Shown: positions 1-9,180, counted from the stretch's first letter. The stretch: DNA of 64,000 nt from Curtobacterium sp. MR_MD2014 (GCF_000772085.1 NZ_CP009755.1:124001-188000), one strand, 5' to 3'. The notes: a model not told the origin generated them from the letters alone. Made by a program: numbers and translations.

Positions 1-117
1 GACACCGTCGCGTCCACGGGCCAGGACGGCGACGTCCCACCCCCGGGCCGCGAGTTCGCGGACGGTCGCCCGTCCGAGCCCTGCCGAACCACCGGTCACC
101 ACTGCCACGCGCGTCAT
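1..117 (-). CDS. Short-chain dehydrogenase/reductase, N-terminal fragment
   Basis: The first 39 codons of a gene that runs off the left edge. The N-terminus reads MTRVAVVTGGSAGLGRATV, which carries the TGxxxGxG dinucleotide-binding glycine motif of classical SDR oxidoreductases, followed by a second beta strand (WDVAVLAR). Substrate cannot be inferred from this part. A TACAAC box sits 7 bases before the ATG, so the transcript is probably leaderless. It is divergent from the membrane protein gene at 203. Confidence 0.8.
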   Translation of the reverse strand, partial: MTRVAVVTGGSAGLGRATVRELAARGWDVAVLARGRDGV

Positions 118-202
118 GCTGTCCGTTGTACGCGGGCTCGTCTCCGCACCGGTCCAGCCGCTGTCCCCCCGGCCGCCGGACGGCGTGGGGCAGGATGGCG
201 CG

Positions 203-826
203 GTGGAGACGGACGACGAGGAGCAGGCCGAGGAGGCACCTCCCGGCTGGGTGTTGCGGACCCCGACCCGGTACCGGGAGGTCCTCGGGTCACCGGTCCT
301 CGCACTCGTGCTGGCGGTCGTCGCCGTCCTGGTCGGGAGGACGTTCGGCGATGCGCTCGCCCTCGTCACCGGGGCCGTCGCCGGTGTACTCGGGATCGCG
401 TGCGCGGTGGTGCTCCTCGTCGCGGCGCTGCGGGCGTACCGGGAGCAGACGCGTGGCGCGTCGTGGGACCTGCACCGCGTGCGCGTCGTGGTCGGGGTCA
501 CCGCCGGAGCGGCGGTGATGGTCGCGAGTCTCGTCGTCGGGATCCCGATCGCGGCGTCGATCGGGATCGTCGGTGGCTTCTCGCAGATCAGTCGGTACGC
601 CCGATCCGTTCCACGCTTCGACCTCTCGGCCGTGGCCTGGGCGTTCCTCGGCGTGGTCGTGAGCTGCGCGGTCCTCGTCGTCCTGGGACTCGCGCTCCCC
701 GAGGGCACGGTGCTCCCCGGCTGGCGCGCGACGGCCTGGGTCGGTGGCGGCATCGCGGGAGCCGTGTTCGCCGCGGTGCTCGCCCTCGTGCACGCACAGC
801 GGGCAGGCCGAGCCCCGTCGCGGTGA
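203..826 (+). CDS. Unknown membrane protein, four predicted helices
   Basis: A 207-residue protein if the GTG at 203 is used; the open frame reaches back to 116, but that would overlap the divergent dehydrogenase start, so 203 is preferred. An acidic N-terminus (ETDDEEQAEEAP) precedes two hydrophobic segments around VLALVLAVVAVLV and VLGIACAVVLLVAAL, a charged middle containing a Trp-Asp-Leu-His patch, and two more segments near the middle and C-terminus. No family or catalytic motif is recognised. It converges with the PSD-like gene with only 48 bases between, in which no clear terminator is seen. Confidence 0.6.
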   Translation: METDDEEQAEEAPPGWVLRTPTRYREVLGSPVLALVLAVVAVLVGRTFGDALALVTGAVAGVLGIACAVVLLVAALRAYREQTRGASWDLHRVRVVVGVTAGAAVMVASLVVGIPIAASIGIVGGFSQISRYARSVPRFDLSAVAWAFLGVVVSCAVLVVLGLALPEGTVLPGWRATAWVGGGIAGAVFAAVLALVHAQRAGRAPSR

Positions 827-874
827 CGGGCGGCGGCAGCCGACCGTTCGTGGAGCCGACGTCGACCGGTTCCG

Positions 875-2146
875 TCAGTCGGACGACCGCCGCAGCGCCG
901 TCGCCAGGTGCGACCGCACCGGCAGGACCGCCGATTCCTCCTCCGGCGCCTGCGGCAGCGCTCCCAGCGAGAACGACTCGACGACGTCCGGCCCGAACAG
1001 CACGCACACCGACGACCCGCCGAACTGGAAGTACCCGAGCTCGTCGCCCTTGCCGACGTGCGCACCGTCCGAGATCCCCTCGCCGATCACGCACGAGGAG
1101 ACGTCGGACATCCCGATGAACACGACCGCGATCATCCCGATCGCGGGGTCGTCGGCGTCGATGAGCACGATCGCGCGGGTGGCGACGTGTGCCAGGTAGC
1201 CCTGTGACAGCTGCGGCTCGGCGGCGTCGGTGCCCTGCGACGAGGCCTCGGAGTAGTAGGTCCCCGGTTCGACCCAGGCGCGCAGGACCGTCCCGGCGAC
1301 CGGGCTGTGCCAGCGGTGGTACTCGAGCGCGCTGAGGAACGCCTGCCACACGGTGCCGTCGACGAACAGGTCGGCGGTCTCGTCGCCGGCGAGCAGCTCC
1401 TCGACCGAGTACGGCTCCGCCTTCGCCCAGAACGCGTCGAGCCGGTGGACGCGACTGGCGATCCGGTACGGGGTGGCTTCGCAGGGGCTCACCACGACCG
1501 CGTCGTCGTCGGGCGCGGCGACCGGGCGCTCGCCGTCCCGGAAGCGCCGCGTGAAAAAGTCGTTCCACGACCCGAAGCCCCAGTGCTCGGCGTCGGCATC
1601 GTGCTCGAACCGGTCCATGCCGACCGCCCGACGAGCGGCATCGCTGCACCACCCCGAGGGTGCGTCCACGAGCACCTCGAGGGACTTGTCGCTCGACAGG
1701 AAGTCGCACCACCCCTGCAGGATCGTCCGGAGCGCGTCGTTCACGCGCGGGTCCCGGTAGAAGGCGAAGCCCGCCGGGGTCGCCTTCGTCCAGTCGAGCA
1801 CCCCGTCGAGCGGCGTCATCACCATCTGCTCGTCGCTGTACTCGGGCGCGGTCGTGATGACCTCGTCGACGAGCTCGAGCAGCTCCCCGAACGACTCGAG
1901 GTGCCGGTCCTGGTACTCGCGACCGGCGGGGACCTGCTCGATCATCTGGTGCGCGTGCATCCGCAGCACGGGGTCGCCCTCGACGAGGTCGCGGAGGGCC
2001 GAGACCGCCGGGTGCAGGGCCCGGTCGGGGTCGCGCTCCTGGTGGCGTTCGCGACGCCCGCGGAGCCAGGCCTCGAGCCCGCTCTGGTCCTGCGGGAGCC
2101 ATCCCGCGCGGCGTCGGACGTCCTGCTGCTGCGATGCACCGGTCAC
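875..2146 (-). CDS. Phosphatidylserine decarboxylase-related protein (PsiD-like architecture)
   Basis: A 423-residue protein. The C-terminal half has the PSD fold signatures: a core strand pattern GTVLRAWVEPGTYYS, the segment IGMSDVSSC, and near the end the self-cleavage site GGSS within FQFGGSSVCVLF; PSD enzymes cut before the serine to form a pyruvoyl group. The N-terminal 200 residues match the extra domain of the soluble PSD-like decarboxylases rather than membrane PSD, so an amino-acid decarboxylase activity is as likely as phospholipid synthesis; this is inference. The start chosen is GTG 2146 because a TAGCCT box lies 7 bases upstream (leaderless); GTG 2164 is the alternative. No phospholipid gene is adjacent. 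Confidence 0.75.
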   Translation of the reverse strand: MTGASQQQDVRRRAGWLPQDQSGLEAWLRGRRERHQERDPDRALHPAVSALRDLVEGDPVLRMHAHQMIEQVPAGREYQDRHLESFGELLELVDEVITTAPEYSDEQMVMTPLDGVLDWTKATPAGFAFYRDPRVNDALRTILQGWCDFLSSDKSLEVLVDAPSGWCSDAARRAVGMDRFEHDADAEHWGFGSWNDFFTRRFRDGERPVAAPDDDAVVVSPCEATPYRIASRVHRLDAFWAKAEPYSVEELLAGDETADLFVDGTVWQAFLSALEYHRWHSPVAGTVLRAWVEPGTYYSEASSQGTDAAEPQLSQGYLAHVATRAIVLIDADDPAIGMIAVVFIGMSDVSSCVIGEGISDGAHVGKGDELGYFQFGGSSVCVLFGPDVVESFSLGALPQAPEEESAVLPVRSHLATALRRSSD

Positions 2147-2227
2147 GCGGAGGAGGCTACCCACCGCCCACCGTGACGGTCCCAGGAGCCGCCCCGCCCC
2201 TCCCGGCCGGCACGATCGGCACGACAG

Positions 2228-3010
2228 TCAGCGTCCCCGCCCGAACCGCGTGGTCACCCCCGGCGAGTACAGCACCGAGTCCGGCTCCAGTCCGGACAGT
2301 CCGAAGGGCAGCCCCGCAGCCGCCACCAGGTCGTCCCGCAGCGACACGAGGGACGCCCGGTGCAGCGGCCACGACTCGTGCTCGTTCGGCCAGTAGCGCG
2401 TCGCACCGACCCGCCGCACGTGCATGCCCCACCGTGCCGTCAGGAACGTCTCGAGGGGCGTCGGCTCGTCGACCGCGTCGCCCACCCGGACGTCGAAGGT
2501 CGACCGCAGGTGCGTCCCGTGCCGACGCATCGCGTAGCCCACCCGGCCGTCGGTCTTCCGGATCGCCGCGTGCGCCCACCAGTACGGCAGGCCCGTCGCG
2601 ACCCGTGCGCCGATCGTCGGCAGGAGCTTCCCGGCGTCCAGCGACAGGAACGCGACGCCTCGACGGCCCTGGTCGTCGCACGTGTAGACGCGCACGTTGA
2701 CCTCGACGAAGTCGCCGACACTGCTGGCCCGTCCGAGCCCGCCGAGCGGCGGGAAGCGCGTGTCCGTGAAGCGGAACCCGATGAGGCCCACCCAGGTGGT
2801 CGCGCCGTCGTCCGTCCCGTCCGGCGCCATCGTGTCCGGGTGCGCTCCGGCGGGCAGCAGCGGTGCCACCGCCGACACGTCGACGCGCCAGTGCACGAAG
2901 ACCACGTCGAGCCAGTCCTGCGAGATCCACGGCGTCCCGCGCAGGGGCGGTGCCTCCGGCGAGACGGCCGGGAGGCCCGGCTCGCCCCCGCCCCGCTGTC
3001 CGGCGGTCAC
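2228..3010 (-). CDS. DUF2071 (YqjF-like) family protein
   Basis: A 260-residue protein. Family features: an N-terminal [13 protein letters not shown] segment, LPAG at the first turn, a central GLIGFRF strand, [21 protein letters not shown], and the late [12 protein letters not shown] strand; these match acetoacetate-decarboxylase-fold DUF2071 proteins, whose substrate is not known. GTG 3010 is chosen because its bases overlap the TGA of the upstream nitroreductase gene (GTGA), giving translational coupling; the open frame continues further upstream only through the nitroreductase gene and is not used. The pair forms a two-gene operon. Confidence 0.85.
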   Translation of the reverse strand: MTAGQRGGGEPGLPAVSPEAPPLRGTPWISQDWLDVVFVHWRVDVSAVAPLLPAGAHPDTMAPDGTDDGATTWVGLIGFRFTDTRFPPLGGLGRASSVGDFVEVNVRVYTCDDQGRRGVAFLSLDAGKLLPTIGARVATGLPYWWAHAAIRKTDGRVGYAMRRHGTHLRSTFDVRVGDAVDEPTPLETFLTARWGMHVRRVGATRYWPNEHESWPLHRASLVSLRDDLVAAAGLPFGLSGLEPDSVLYSPGVTTRFGRGR

Positions 3011-3837
3011 GAGACGGTCCCGTCGGTCGCGCGGGCAGCGTCCGGCGCGTCGTCCCACCCCTGCTGCGGGGTGGCGCAGGTCCCGCGGAACACGTACTGC
3101 GACGGGCGCTTCCGTTCGTTCGACACCCAGTCGATGGCGGGACGTCGACGCTCCGGCGGCAGGTAGCCGATCCGGTAGACGGCCATCAGCTCGAGCTCCG
3201 GCGGCACCGCGAGGAGCCGCTCGACCTCGGCCCAGGCCTCCTCGACCTCCATCGGGAAGGACACGAACTGGATCCCGAGGCCGAGCTCGGTCGTCGCGAG
3301 CCAGACGTTCTCCATCGCCGCGCCCATGCTGAACACGGAGTAGAAGGCGTTGCGCGCCTCCTTCCGGTACTCGTCGCGGTCGAGCATCACCCCGAGCAGG
3401 AGCGGCGACCCGGCGACGAGCTTCCGGTTCTCCTCGCCGAGGGTCTGCGGTACCCGGAGCGTGTTCATGAGGAGCTGCCCGCGCTTGGTGAACACCTGCT
3501 TCGTGAAGGGCTTGAGCGGTCCCGGCAGCTTGTCGAACAGCATCCCGTCCCGACGTTCGTCCATCTCGGCCTGCGAGAACCGGAAGTACGGACGGTAGCG
3601 CGTGAAGAACGACCCCTCGGCCATCGTCTGCGTCATCGACCGGCCGCTGATGTCGGCGATGCGGTCGATGGTGTCGCGCTCCTCGACGATGACGAAGCGC
3701 CACGGTTGGCTGTTCAACTGCGAGGGTGCACGTCCTGCGAGCTCCATCAGCAGCCGCTGGTGCTCCTCGGACACCGGGTCGGGCAGGAACGCGCCGTTGG
3801 TCGTGCGCCGGCGTCGGATGGCCTCGAAGAGCTCCAC
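3007..3837 (-). CDS. Nitroreductase family flavoprotein
   Basis: A 276-residue FMN-dependent oxidoreductase. The N-terminus [17 protein letters not shown] is the classic nitroreductase opening that supplies the Arg residues contacting FMN phosphate; [15 protein letters not shown] follows, the second FMN segment. The C-terminal part includes [22 protein letters not shown], the usual conserved helix. Length is slightly above the usual 190-250 because of an insert around residues 85-130. It likely reduces nitro or quinone compounds with NAD(P)H in the cytoplasm. It is first in an operon with the DUF2071 gene, which it overlaps by four bases. Confidence 0.88.
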   Translation of the reverse strand: MELFEAIRRRRTTNGAFLPDPVSEEHQRLLMELAGRAPSQLNSQPWRFVIVEERDTIDRIADISGRSMTQTMAEGSFFTRYRPYFRFSQAEMDERRDGMLFDKLPGPLKPFTKQVFTKRGQLLMNTLRVPQTLGEENRKLVAGSPLLLGVMLDRDEYRKEARNAFYSVFSMGAAMENVWLATTELGLGIQFVSFPMEVEEAWAEVERLLAVPPELELMAVYRIGYLPPERRRPAIDWVSNERKRPSQYVFRGTCATPQQGWDDAPDAARATDGTVS

Positions 3838-3864
3838 TGCATCCCTCGTGTCTCGTCGTCGCGG

Positions 3865-4236
3865 TCAGCGCCGTGCGAGCAACGCCCCCAGGTAGGACGG
3901 TGCGGCGGCGACCGCGACTCTCCAGTGTGCTCCGGAGCGGGGGTTCGTGCGTGGAGCGAGGGCGAGGGGGACGAGCGCCGGCAGCAGGAACAGTGCGGAG
4001 CGGTCCCGTGTCCAGGCCGGGGTGGTCGCGGCGACCCCGGTCAGCGTCGCGGTCACGACGAAGAGGCCGTGGTGCACGACGCGGAGCTTCTCCGTGCGGA
4101 TGACCCGGACCGCGACCGCGGTGCCCCAGAGGCAGTTCGCGACGTACGCGGCGGCGGCTGCGGCGACCAGGCGCCGGGCCGCCGGCGGACGCGTGGGAGT
4201 GGCGCCGCGCCTCCCGGCCGTCCTCCCGATTCCCAC
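3865..4236 (-). CDS. Small four-helix membrane protein of unknown function
   Basis: About 123 residues from GTG 4236 (the frame is open to 4311, but codons upstream look like non-coding sequence). Four hydrophobic stretches follow one another: LVAAAAAAYVANCLWGTAVAV, a segment around LFVVTATLTGVAA, FLLPALVPLALA, and the C-terminal WRVAVAAAPSYLGALLA. A Trp-Gly in helix 1 and His-His before helix 2 are the only notable polar residues. No family is recognised. It lies downstream of, and in the same direction as, the AsnC-type regulator. Confidence 0.5.
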   Translation of the reverse strand: MGIGRTAGRRGATPTRPPAARRLVAAAAAAYVANCLWGTAVAVRVIRTEKLRVVHHGLFVVTATLTGVAATTPAWTRDRSALFLLPALVPLALAPRTNPRSGAHWRVAVAAAPSYLGALLARR

Positions 4237-4347
4237 GACCGCGACCCTACGCGCGGGACGCTCGCAAGACGCAACGTGGGCGCTCCCTCGGACCGCTGTG
4301 CCGCTGCGCACCGTCGCCGACGTTGCGTTCCGCGGAGGAGACGGGGG

Positions 4348-4785
4348 CTACGCGGACTCGCGGGAGACGAGCTTCGACAGGACGATGGCGCTGCGGGTGT
4401 GGTCGACCTGCGGGGCCAGGCGCACCCGGTCGAGCGCGAGCTCGAGCGCCGGCAGGTCACGGGAGCGCATGTGCACGACGGCGTCGGCGCTGCCGGTGAC
4501 GGTCCCGGCGTCCACGACCTCGGGCACGGTGTCGAGCAGCGTACGGAGCTCGTCGGGGGAGACGGTGCCGCGGCAGTACAGCTCGACCCAGGCCTCGGTC
4601 CCGCGGTCCTCGACCGCGGGGTCGACCTTGATCGTGAAGCCCTGGATGACCCCGTCGGCGACCAGGCGGTCGACCCGACGCTTGACCGCCGACGCGGAGA
4701 GGCCGACCACCGACCCGATGTCGCCGTAGCCGGCTCGGGCGTTCTCCCGGAGCTGGTCCAGGATGCGGTGGTCGAGCGTGTCCAT
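4348..4785 (-). CDS. Lrp/AsnC family transcriptional regulator
   Basis: A 145-residue regulator. Residues 1-50 form the AsnC winged helix-turn-helix (LDHRILDQLRENARAGYGDI, then LSASAVKRRVDRLVADGVI); residues 65-140 form the RAM ligand-binding domain, with the typical strand VVHMRSRDLPALE. It is divergent from the DDAH-like and rocD genes, and the same AsnC/DDAH/rocD neighbourhood is known in mycobacteria, so control of arginine or ornithine use is the natural reading. A TACGAT box ends 8 bases before the ATG, so the mRNA is probably leaderless. Confidence 0.9.
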   Translation of the reverse strand: MDTLDHRILDQLRENARAGYGDIGSVVGLSASAVKRRVDRLVADGVIQGFTIKVDPAVEDRGTEAWVELYCRGTVSPDELRTLLDTVPEVVDAGTVTGSADAVVHMRSRDLPALELALDRVRLAPQVDHTRSAIVLSKLVSRESA

Positions 4786-5020
4786 GTTCGTCGATCGTAC
4801 GCGGGGTTCTTGCGAGCCAGGTGCGTCCGACGCAGGAATCGTGCGTCACCCGAACGGGTGCCATGCGCTCGTGGACGGGGTACTGCACCGATCGGACCGT
4901 TCGTGTCAGACTGCTGCTGGCGTCGACCTGGTCCGCTGCGGTGAGTGAGCCTGCATCTCATCGGAGTGCTTCATCCGTGGTGGTTCCTGGCAGACTCGGG
5001 CCCCGGTCCCAGGAGGACTG

Positions 5021-5908
5021 ATGTCGAACACCGCAACCGAACCGCAGGCCGCACCGGCCCGTGTCGCCACGAAGCGCACGATCCTGATGTGCAAGCCGAC
5101 GCACTACACGGTGAGCTACCGGATCAACCCGTGGATGCACCCCGAGGAGCCGACCGACACGTCGAAGGCCGTCGAGCAGTGGCAGTCGCTCGTCGACGTC
5201 TACGAGCAGCTCGGCTTCGACATCTCCTACATCGAGCCGATCGAGGGCCTGCCGGACATGGTCTACGCGGCCAACGGCGGCTTCGTGCTCGACGGCGTCG
5301 CGTACGGCGCGAAGTTCCAGTACCCCGAGCGCCAGCCCGAGGGACCCGCGTACATGGACTGGTTCCGCAGCGCCGGCCTCACCGTCGCCGAGCCCGAGGA
5401 GACCAACGAGGGCGAGGGTGACTTCCTGCTGATCGGCGACACCATCTTCGCCGGCACCGGCTTCCGCTCCGACAGCACCTCGCACGAGGAGCTCGCCCGC
5501 ATCTACGGCCGCGAGGTCGTCACCCTCAAGCTCATCAACCCGAGCTTCTACCACCTCGACACCGCCATCGCCGTGCTCGACCCGGAGCCCGACGCGACCG
5601 GCCGTTCGAACATCGCCTACCTGGAGAGCGCCTTCGACGAGCCCTCGCTGGCGATCCTGCGCGAGCGCTTCTCCGACGCGGTCATCGCGACCGAGGAGGA
5701 CGCCGCGATCCTCGGCCTCAACTCGTACTCCGACGGCTACAACGTCGTGATCGCATCGCGTGCGACGACCTTCGCCGAGCAGCTGCGTGAGAAGGGCTAC
5801 AACCCGATCGGTGTCGACCTGTCCGAGCTGCTGCTCGGCGGCGGCGGCGTGAAGTGCTGCACGCTCGACCTGCACCCCGTCGGCACCGGCACCTCGGTCG
5901 CGCGGTAA
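5021..5908 (+). CDS. Dimethylarginine dimethylaminohydrolase-like amidinohydrolase
   Basis: A 295-residue pentein-fold enzyme. Visible catalytic elements are the acidic loop EGEGDF (about 131-136), the histidine in SFYHLDTAIAVL (H178) and the C-terminal nucleophile region GGGGVKCCTLDL (C279/C280). These fit the DDAH/arginine deiminase family, which hydrolyses the guanidino carbon of arginine or methylated arginine. The dicysteine leaves the exact nucleophile open. The start ATG 5021 has the site CAGGAGGA seven bases upstream. rocD follows after two bases, so both proteins are probably made together and turn arginine-derived compounds into glutamate semialdehyde; whether the substrate is arginine or dimethylarginine cannot be told. 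Confidence 0.85.
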   Translation: MSNTATEPQAAPARVATKRTILMCKPTHYTVSYRINPWMHPEEPTDTSKAVEQWQSLVDVYEQLGFDISYIEPIEGLPDMVYAANGGFVLDGVAYGAKFQYPERQPEGPAYMDWFRSAGLTVAEPEETNEGEGDFLLIGDTIFAGTGFRSDSTSHEELARIYGREVVTLKLINPSFYHLDTAIAVLDPEPDATGRSNIAYLESAFDEPSLAILRERFSDAVIATEEDAAILGLNSYSDGYNVVIASRATTFAEQLREKGYNPIGVDLSELLLGGGGVKCCTLDLHPVGTGTSVAR

Positions 5909-5910
5909 CC

Positions 5911-7182
5911 GTGAGCACCGCGACCGGAGCCGGCACCCACGCGGGTGCCGGCGCGTCCGGCGACGCCACCGTAGCCGGTGGTGCCACCGCCGCCGCGCTC
6001 GCCGTCGAGGACCGCTCCCTCGCCCACAACTACAGCCCGCTGCCGGTCGTCATCGCGTCCGGCCAGGGTGCGTGGGTGACCGACGTCGACGGCAAGCGCT
6101 ACCTGGACGGACTCGCCGCGTACTCCGCGGTGAACTTCGGCCACGGCAACCCCCGGCTGCTCGACGCCGCCCGGGCCCAGCTCGACCGGGTGACCCTGAC
6201 GAGCCGCGCGTTCGTGAACGACCGGCTCGGACCCTTCGCCGCCGCTCTGGCATCGCTGACCGACACCGAACTCGTGCTCCCGATGAACACCGGGGCCGAG
6301 GCCGTCGAGTCCGCGATCAAGGTGTCGCGCGCCTGGGGCTACCGCGTCAAGGGCGTGCCGGCCGGGCAGGCCACGATCATCGTCGCGTCCGGGAACTTCC
6401 ACGGGCGCACCACCACGATCGTGTCGTTCTCGGACGACCCCTCGGCCCGCGAGGACTTCGGCCCGTACACGCCGGGCTTCCGCACGGTGCCGTACGGCGA
6501 TGCAGCGGCGCTGCGGGAGGCGATGGACGAGACCGTCGTCGCCGTCCTGCTCGAGCCGATCCAGGGCGAGGGCGGCGTGGTCATCCCGCCCGAGTCCTAC
6601 CTGCCCGAGGTCCGCGCGGTCTGCGACGAGTTCGGTGCGCTGTTCGTCGCCGACGAGATCCAGTCCGGGCTCGGGCGCACCGGGCACACCCTGGCCGTCT
6701 CGCGTGTCGGTGTCCGACCCGACCTGATCACGCTCGGCAAGGCCCTGGGCGGCGGCATCGTCCCGGTGTCGGCCGTCGTCGGCTCCCGCGAGGTGCTCGG
6801 CGTCCTGCGTCCCGGCGAACACGGATCGACGTTCGGCGGCAACCCGCTCGCGGCCGCCGTCGGGTCCGAGGTCGTCGCGATGCTCGGCGAGGGCACGTTC
6901 CAGCAGCGCGCGCTCGACGGCGAACCGCTGCTCCGTGGGCTGCTCGACGAGCTCGTCGGGCACGGGGTCGTCTCGCACCGGGTCGCCGGACTCTGGGCGG
7001 GGATCGACATCGACCCCGCGCTCGGCACCGGCAAGGAGATCGCGCACGACCTGGCCGACCGCGGCGTGCTCGTGAAGGACACGCACGGGTCGACGATCCG
7101 CTTCGCGCCGCCGCTCGTCGTCACCGACGACGAGGTGCGTCTGGCGATCGGGACCCTCGGCGAGGTGCTGGCCGCGCGATAG
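5911..7182 (+). CDS. rocD: Ornithine aminotransferase
   Basis: A 423-residue class III PLP aminotransferase. Landmarks: NTGAEAVESAIK (PLP phosphate loop), GNFHGRTTT, the acidic VADEIQSG that contacts the pyridine nitrogen, and the Schiff-base lysine K277 in LITLGKALGGG. The family moves the delta-amino group of ornithine to 2-oxoglutarate. GTG 5911 is chosen, two bases after the DDAH-like stop; the frame is open further upstream but only inside that gene. The N-terminal 30 residues are Gly/Ala/Thr-rich and longer than usual. Transcription probably ends at the palindrome at 7196-7241. Confidence 0.93.
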   Translation: MSTATGAGTHAGAGASGDATVAGGATAAALAVEDRSLAHNYSPLPVVIASGQGAWVTDVDGKRYLDGLAAYSAVNFGHGNPRLLDAARAQLDRVTLTSRAFVNDRLGPFAAALASLTDTELVLPMNTGAEAVESAIKVSRAWGYRVKGVPAGQATIIVASGNFHGRTTTIVSFSDDPSAREDFGPYTPGFRTVPYGDAAALREAMDETVVAVLLEPIQGEGGVVIPPESYLPEVRAVCDEFGALFVADEIQSGLGRTGHTLAVSRVGVRPDLITLGKALGGGIVPVSAVVGSREVLGVLRPGEHGSTFGGNPLAAAVGSEVVAMLGEGTFQQRALDGEPLLRGLLDELVGHGVVSHRVAGLWAGIDIDPALGTGKEIAHDLADRGVLVKDTHGSTIRFAPPLVVTDDEVRLAIGTLGEVLAAR

Positions 7183-7195
7183 ACGCGACCACCCG

Positions 7196-7241
7196 ACGGA
7201 CGGGAGGCGCGGTGCCAGCGGGTGCCGCGCCTCCCGTCCGT
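7196..7241. repeat. Palindromic repeat type 1, copy a (terminator-like)
   Basis: A 46-base near-perfect palindrome with 17-base arms (ACGGACGGGAGGCGCGG and its complement) 13 bases after the rocD stop. The same sequence recurs at 25364-25409, 31285-31328 and 32386-32423, each time just after a protein gene. It forms a strong hairpin but lacks a T-run, so it may act as a factor-independent terminator of the GC-rich type, an mRNA 3' stabiliser, or a mobile palindrome. Confidence 0.85.
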
Positions 7242-7308
7242 TGCGCTCGGCCGCGCCCGCGTCGCCCACCGCGCCCGCGTCGCTCACCGCGCGCGTCAGC
7301 ACCCGTCC

Positions 7309-7368
7309 GCACAACCGGAGGCACGTCGCGCCACGCGATTCCGTTGCGCGACGTGCCTCCGGTTGTGC
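7309..7368. repeat. Palindromic repeat type 2, copy a
   Basis: A 60-base element with perfect 22-base arms (starting GCACAACCGGAGGCACGTCG) around a 16-base centre. A second copy lies at 10408-10467. Copy a is embedded in short GC tandem repeats (7245-7300 and 7375-7440) between rocD and the convergent epimerase gene. Confidence 0.85.
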
Positions 7369-7442
7369 ACCGGCGCCTCGCGCTGTGCGCCGTGCGCCGC
7401 GCACGTCGCGCCGTGCGCCGCGCGCGTCGCACCCGCCCCGCG

Positions 7443-8438
7443 TCAGCGCACCTGCCAGCGCTCGACGAGCTGGTCCATCAGCCCGTCGAGGTGCTCGTCC
7501 GTCACCTGGCGCGACGGGTCGGCGTCGAACCACGCGACGATCTCCCGCGCCCCCTGCCGGATCGACGTCGTCTGCGCGAACTCGGGCACGAGCGTCTGCA
7601 CCTTCGTGTTGTCGAAGACCGAGGTGTTCGCCTTGTCTCCGAGCAGGCTCGCGCCCCAGTCGGCGTCGAGCGCGTCGATCGCGTCGGCCGGGACGTGCAC
7701 GAGCTGCAGGTCCTCGACCCCCGCGGCCGCCGCCAGCTCGTGGGCGATGCGGTCCCAGGTCGGGGCCTCGTCGCCGGTGATGTGGAACGCCTCGCCGATC
7801 GCCTCGGCACGGTCGAGCAGCCCGACGAACCCGACCGCGAAGTCCCGCGCGTGCGTGATCGTCCACAGCGAGCTGCCGTCGCCGGTCACGACGATCGGCT
7901 TCCCGGCGCGCATCCGTCCGAGCACCGTCCACCCGCCCGAGAACGGCACGAGGGTCTCGTCGTAGGTGTGCGACGGCCGGATGATCGTCATCGGGAAGTC
8001 GTCCTCGCGGTACGCCTTCGTGAGCAGGTCCTCGCACGCGATCTTGTCGCGGGAGTACTGCCAGAACGGGTTCTTCAGCGGCGTCGACTCGGTGATCGGC
8101 AGGTGCGTCGCGGGCGTCTGGTACGCCGAGGCCGACGAGATGAAGACGTACTGGTTCGTCCGACCCGTGAACACCTCGATGTCCCGCTGCACCTGGTCGG
8201 GCGTGAAGGCCACGAAGTCGATGACGACGTCCCAGTGCTGGTCACCGATCGCGGCTTCCAGCGCGGTGCGGTCGGAGACGTCTGCCTGGAGGCGCGTCAC
8301 GGCATCCGGGATCGGCCGCTTGTCCGTCGCGCCCCGGTTGAGCACGGTGACGTCGTACCCCTGCTCGACGGCTTCGCGGACGCACGCGGCGCTGATGATG
8401 CCGCTGCCGCCGATGAACAGCACGCTCGGTCCCGACAT
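7443..8438 (-). CDS. NAD-dependent epimerase/dehydratase family protein
   Basis: A 331-residue extended SDR protein. The N-terminus MSGPSVLFIGGSGIISAACV carries the GGxGxI nucleotide-binding motif (here GGSGII). FISSASAY gives the catalytic Ser region and WQYSRDKIACE provides the YxxxK pair (Tyr-Ser-Arg-Asp-Lys). The C-terminus ends in a helical segment without membrane character. Substrate unknown; related proteins include sugar nucleotide and chloroplast RNA-binding-like reductases. ATG 8438 is preferred because AAGGGAG lies just upstream. Confidence 0.85.
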   Translation of the reverse strand: MSGPSVLFIGGSGIISAACVREAVEQGYDVTVLNRGATDKRPIPDAVTRLQADVSDRTALEAAIGDQHWDVVIDFVAFTPDQVQRDIEVFTGRTNQYVFISSASAYQTPATHLPITESTPLKNPFWQYSRDKIACEDLLTKAYREDDFPMTIIRPSHTYDETLVPFSGGWTVLGRMRAGKPIVVTGDGSSLWTITHARDFAVGFVGLLDRAEAIGEAFHITGDEAPTWDRIAHELAAAAGVEDLQLVHVPADAIDALDADWGASLLGDKANTSVFDNTKVQTLVPEFAQTTSIRQGAREIVAWFDADPSRQVTDEHLDGLMDQLVERWQVR

Positions 8439-8496
8439 GGATGCTCCCTTGCTCCCGGCGGTGCCGCTGTGCACCGCGCCCCTGCGATCCTGCCCC

Positions 8497-9162
8497 TCAT
8501 CCGCTGGGTCGGGCGTCGAGGACCGCGCTGAGCGACGTCACGTCCGCCGCCCACTCGGCGGCGGCGGGGTGGATCCAGCCGAGCAGCTCGAGCGCATCGT
8601 CGAGGTCGCGGTGGAGGTCCCGCTGGTGGATCGGTTCGTGGTGCGCGGCGCGGTTCCGGACGAAGTGCAGCTGTTGCATGCGAGCCCGGACCTGTCGCTG
8701 CCGTGTCAGGACGTCGGCCGGACCACAGGGGAAGGCGCGGTGCAGAGCCGGCGTCCAGAGCGACGTGAGGTAGCGGGATTCGACCAGGTACCGCCAGAAG
8801 CCGAACGAGAGCTCCGCCAGGACCCGACCGTGCACTTCCGGGCGCCGCCCACCGCGCGTCGCTCTGGCCCGTGCCTTCGCCAGGTCGCGGCGTCCCGGTC
8901 CGTCCAACGGCGCGACGTCGAACCACGTCGCCTCTCGACGCCGAGATCTTGCCCAGCGCCGCAGTTCGGTGTCCATGGCGTTCCTTGCCACGACCTCGAC
9001 GACACCGGTCAACTCCGTCACGGCTGCAGCAGCCCGCATGTTCCACTCGTAGAGCCGGAGCGCTCCCGCCACCCGCCCCGCAGATCGCTCGTAGGACGCC
9101 AGCCGCTCCCTGGTGAGCACCTCGACGAGCGCGTCGTCGCGTGTGACCTGCCGTCCTTCCAC
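8497..9162 (-). CDS. Abi family (AbiD/AbiF-like, Abi_2) HEPN protein
   Basis: A 221-residue protein. It matches Abi_2 landmarks in order: an early helix with RLYEWNMRAAAAV, the segment VVARNAMDTELRRW, FGFWRYLVE, the TPALHRAFP strand, and the C-terminal HEPN motif RNRAAHHEPI (R-x4-H/HH), the presumed RNase active site. Family members abort phage infection or act as toxins. GTG 9162 is chosen because GGAGGGGG lies seven bases before it; the frame is open to 9228. Its promoter region is shared with a divergent small RNA candidate starting near 9192, which could be its antitoxin or guide partner; Abi-type HEPN proteins are known to associate with conserved structured RNAs. Confidence 0.82.
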   Translation of the reverse strand: MEGRQVTRDDALVEVLTRERLASYERSAGRVAGALRLYEWNMRAAAAVTELTGVVEVVARNAMDTELRRWARSRRREATWFDVAPLDGPGRRDLAKARARATRGGRRPEVHGRVLAELSFGFWRYLVESRYLTSLWTPALHRAFPCGPADVLTRQRQVRARMQQLHFVRNRAAHHEPIHQRDLHRDLDDALELLGWIHPAAAEWAADVTSLSAVLDARPSG

Positions 9163-9180
9163 CGACGATCCCCCTCCGTG

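Noticed and set aside
2863..4944. A 693-codon plus-strand frame over the nitroreductase and AsnC genes
   Set aside because: It is antisense to four recognisable genes and shows shadow composition.
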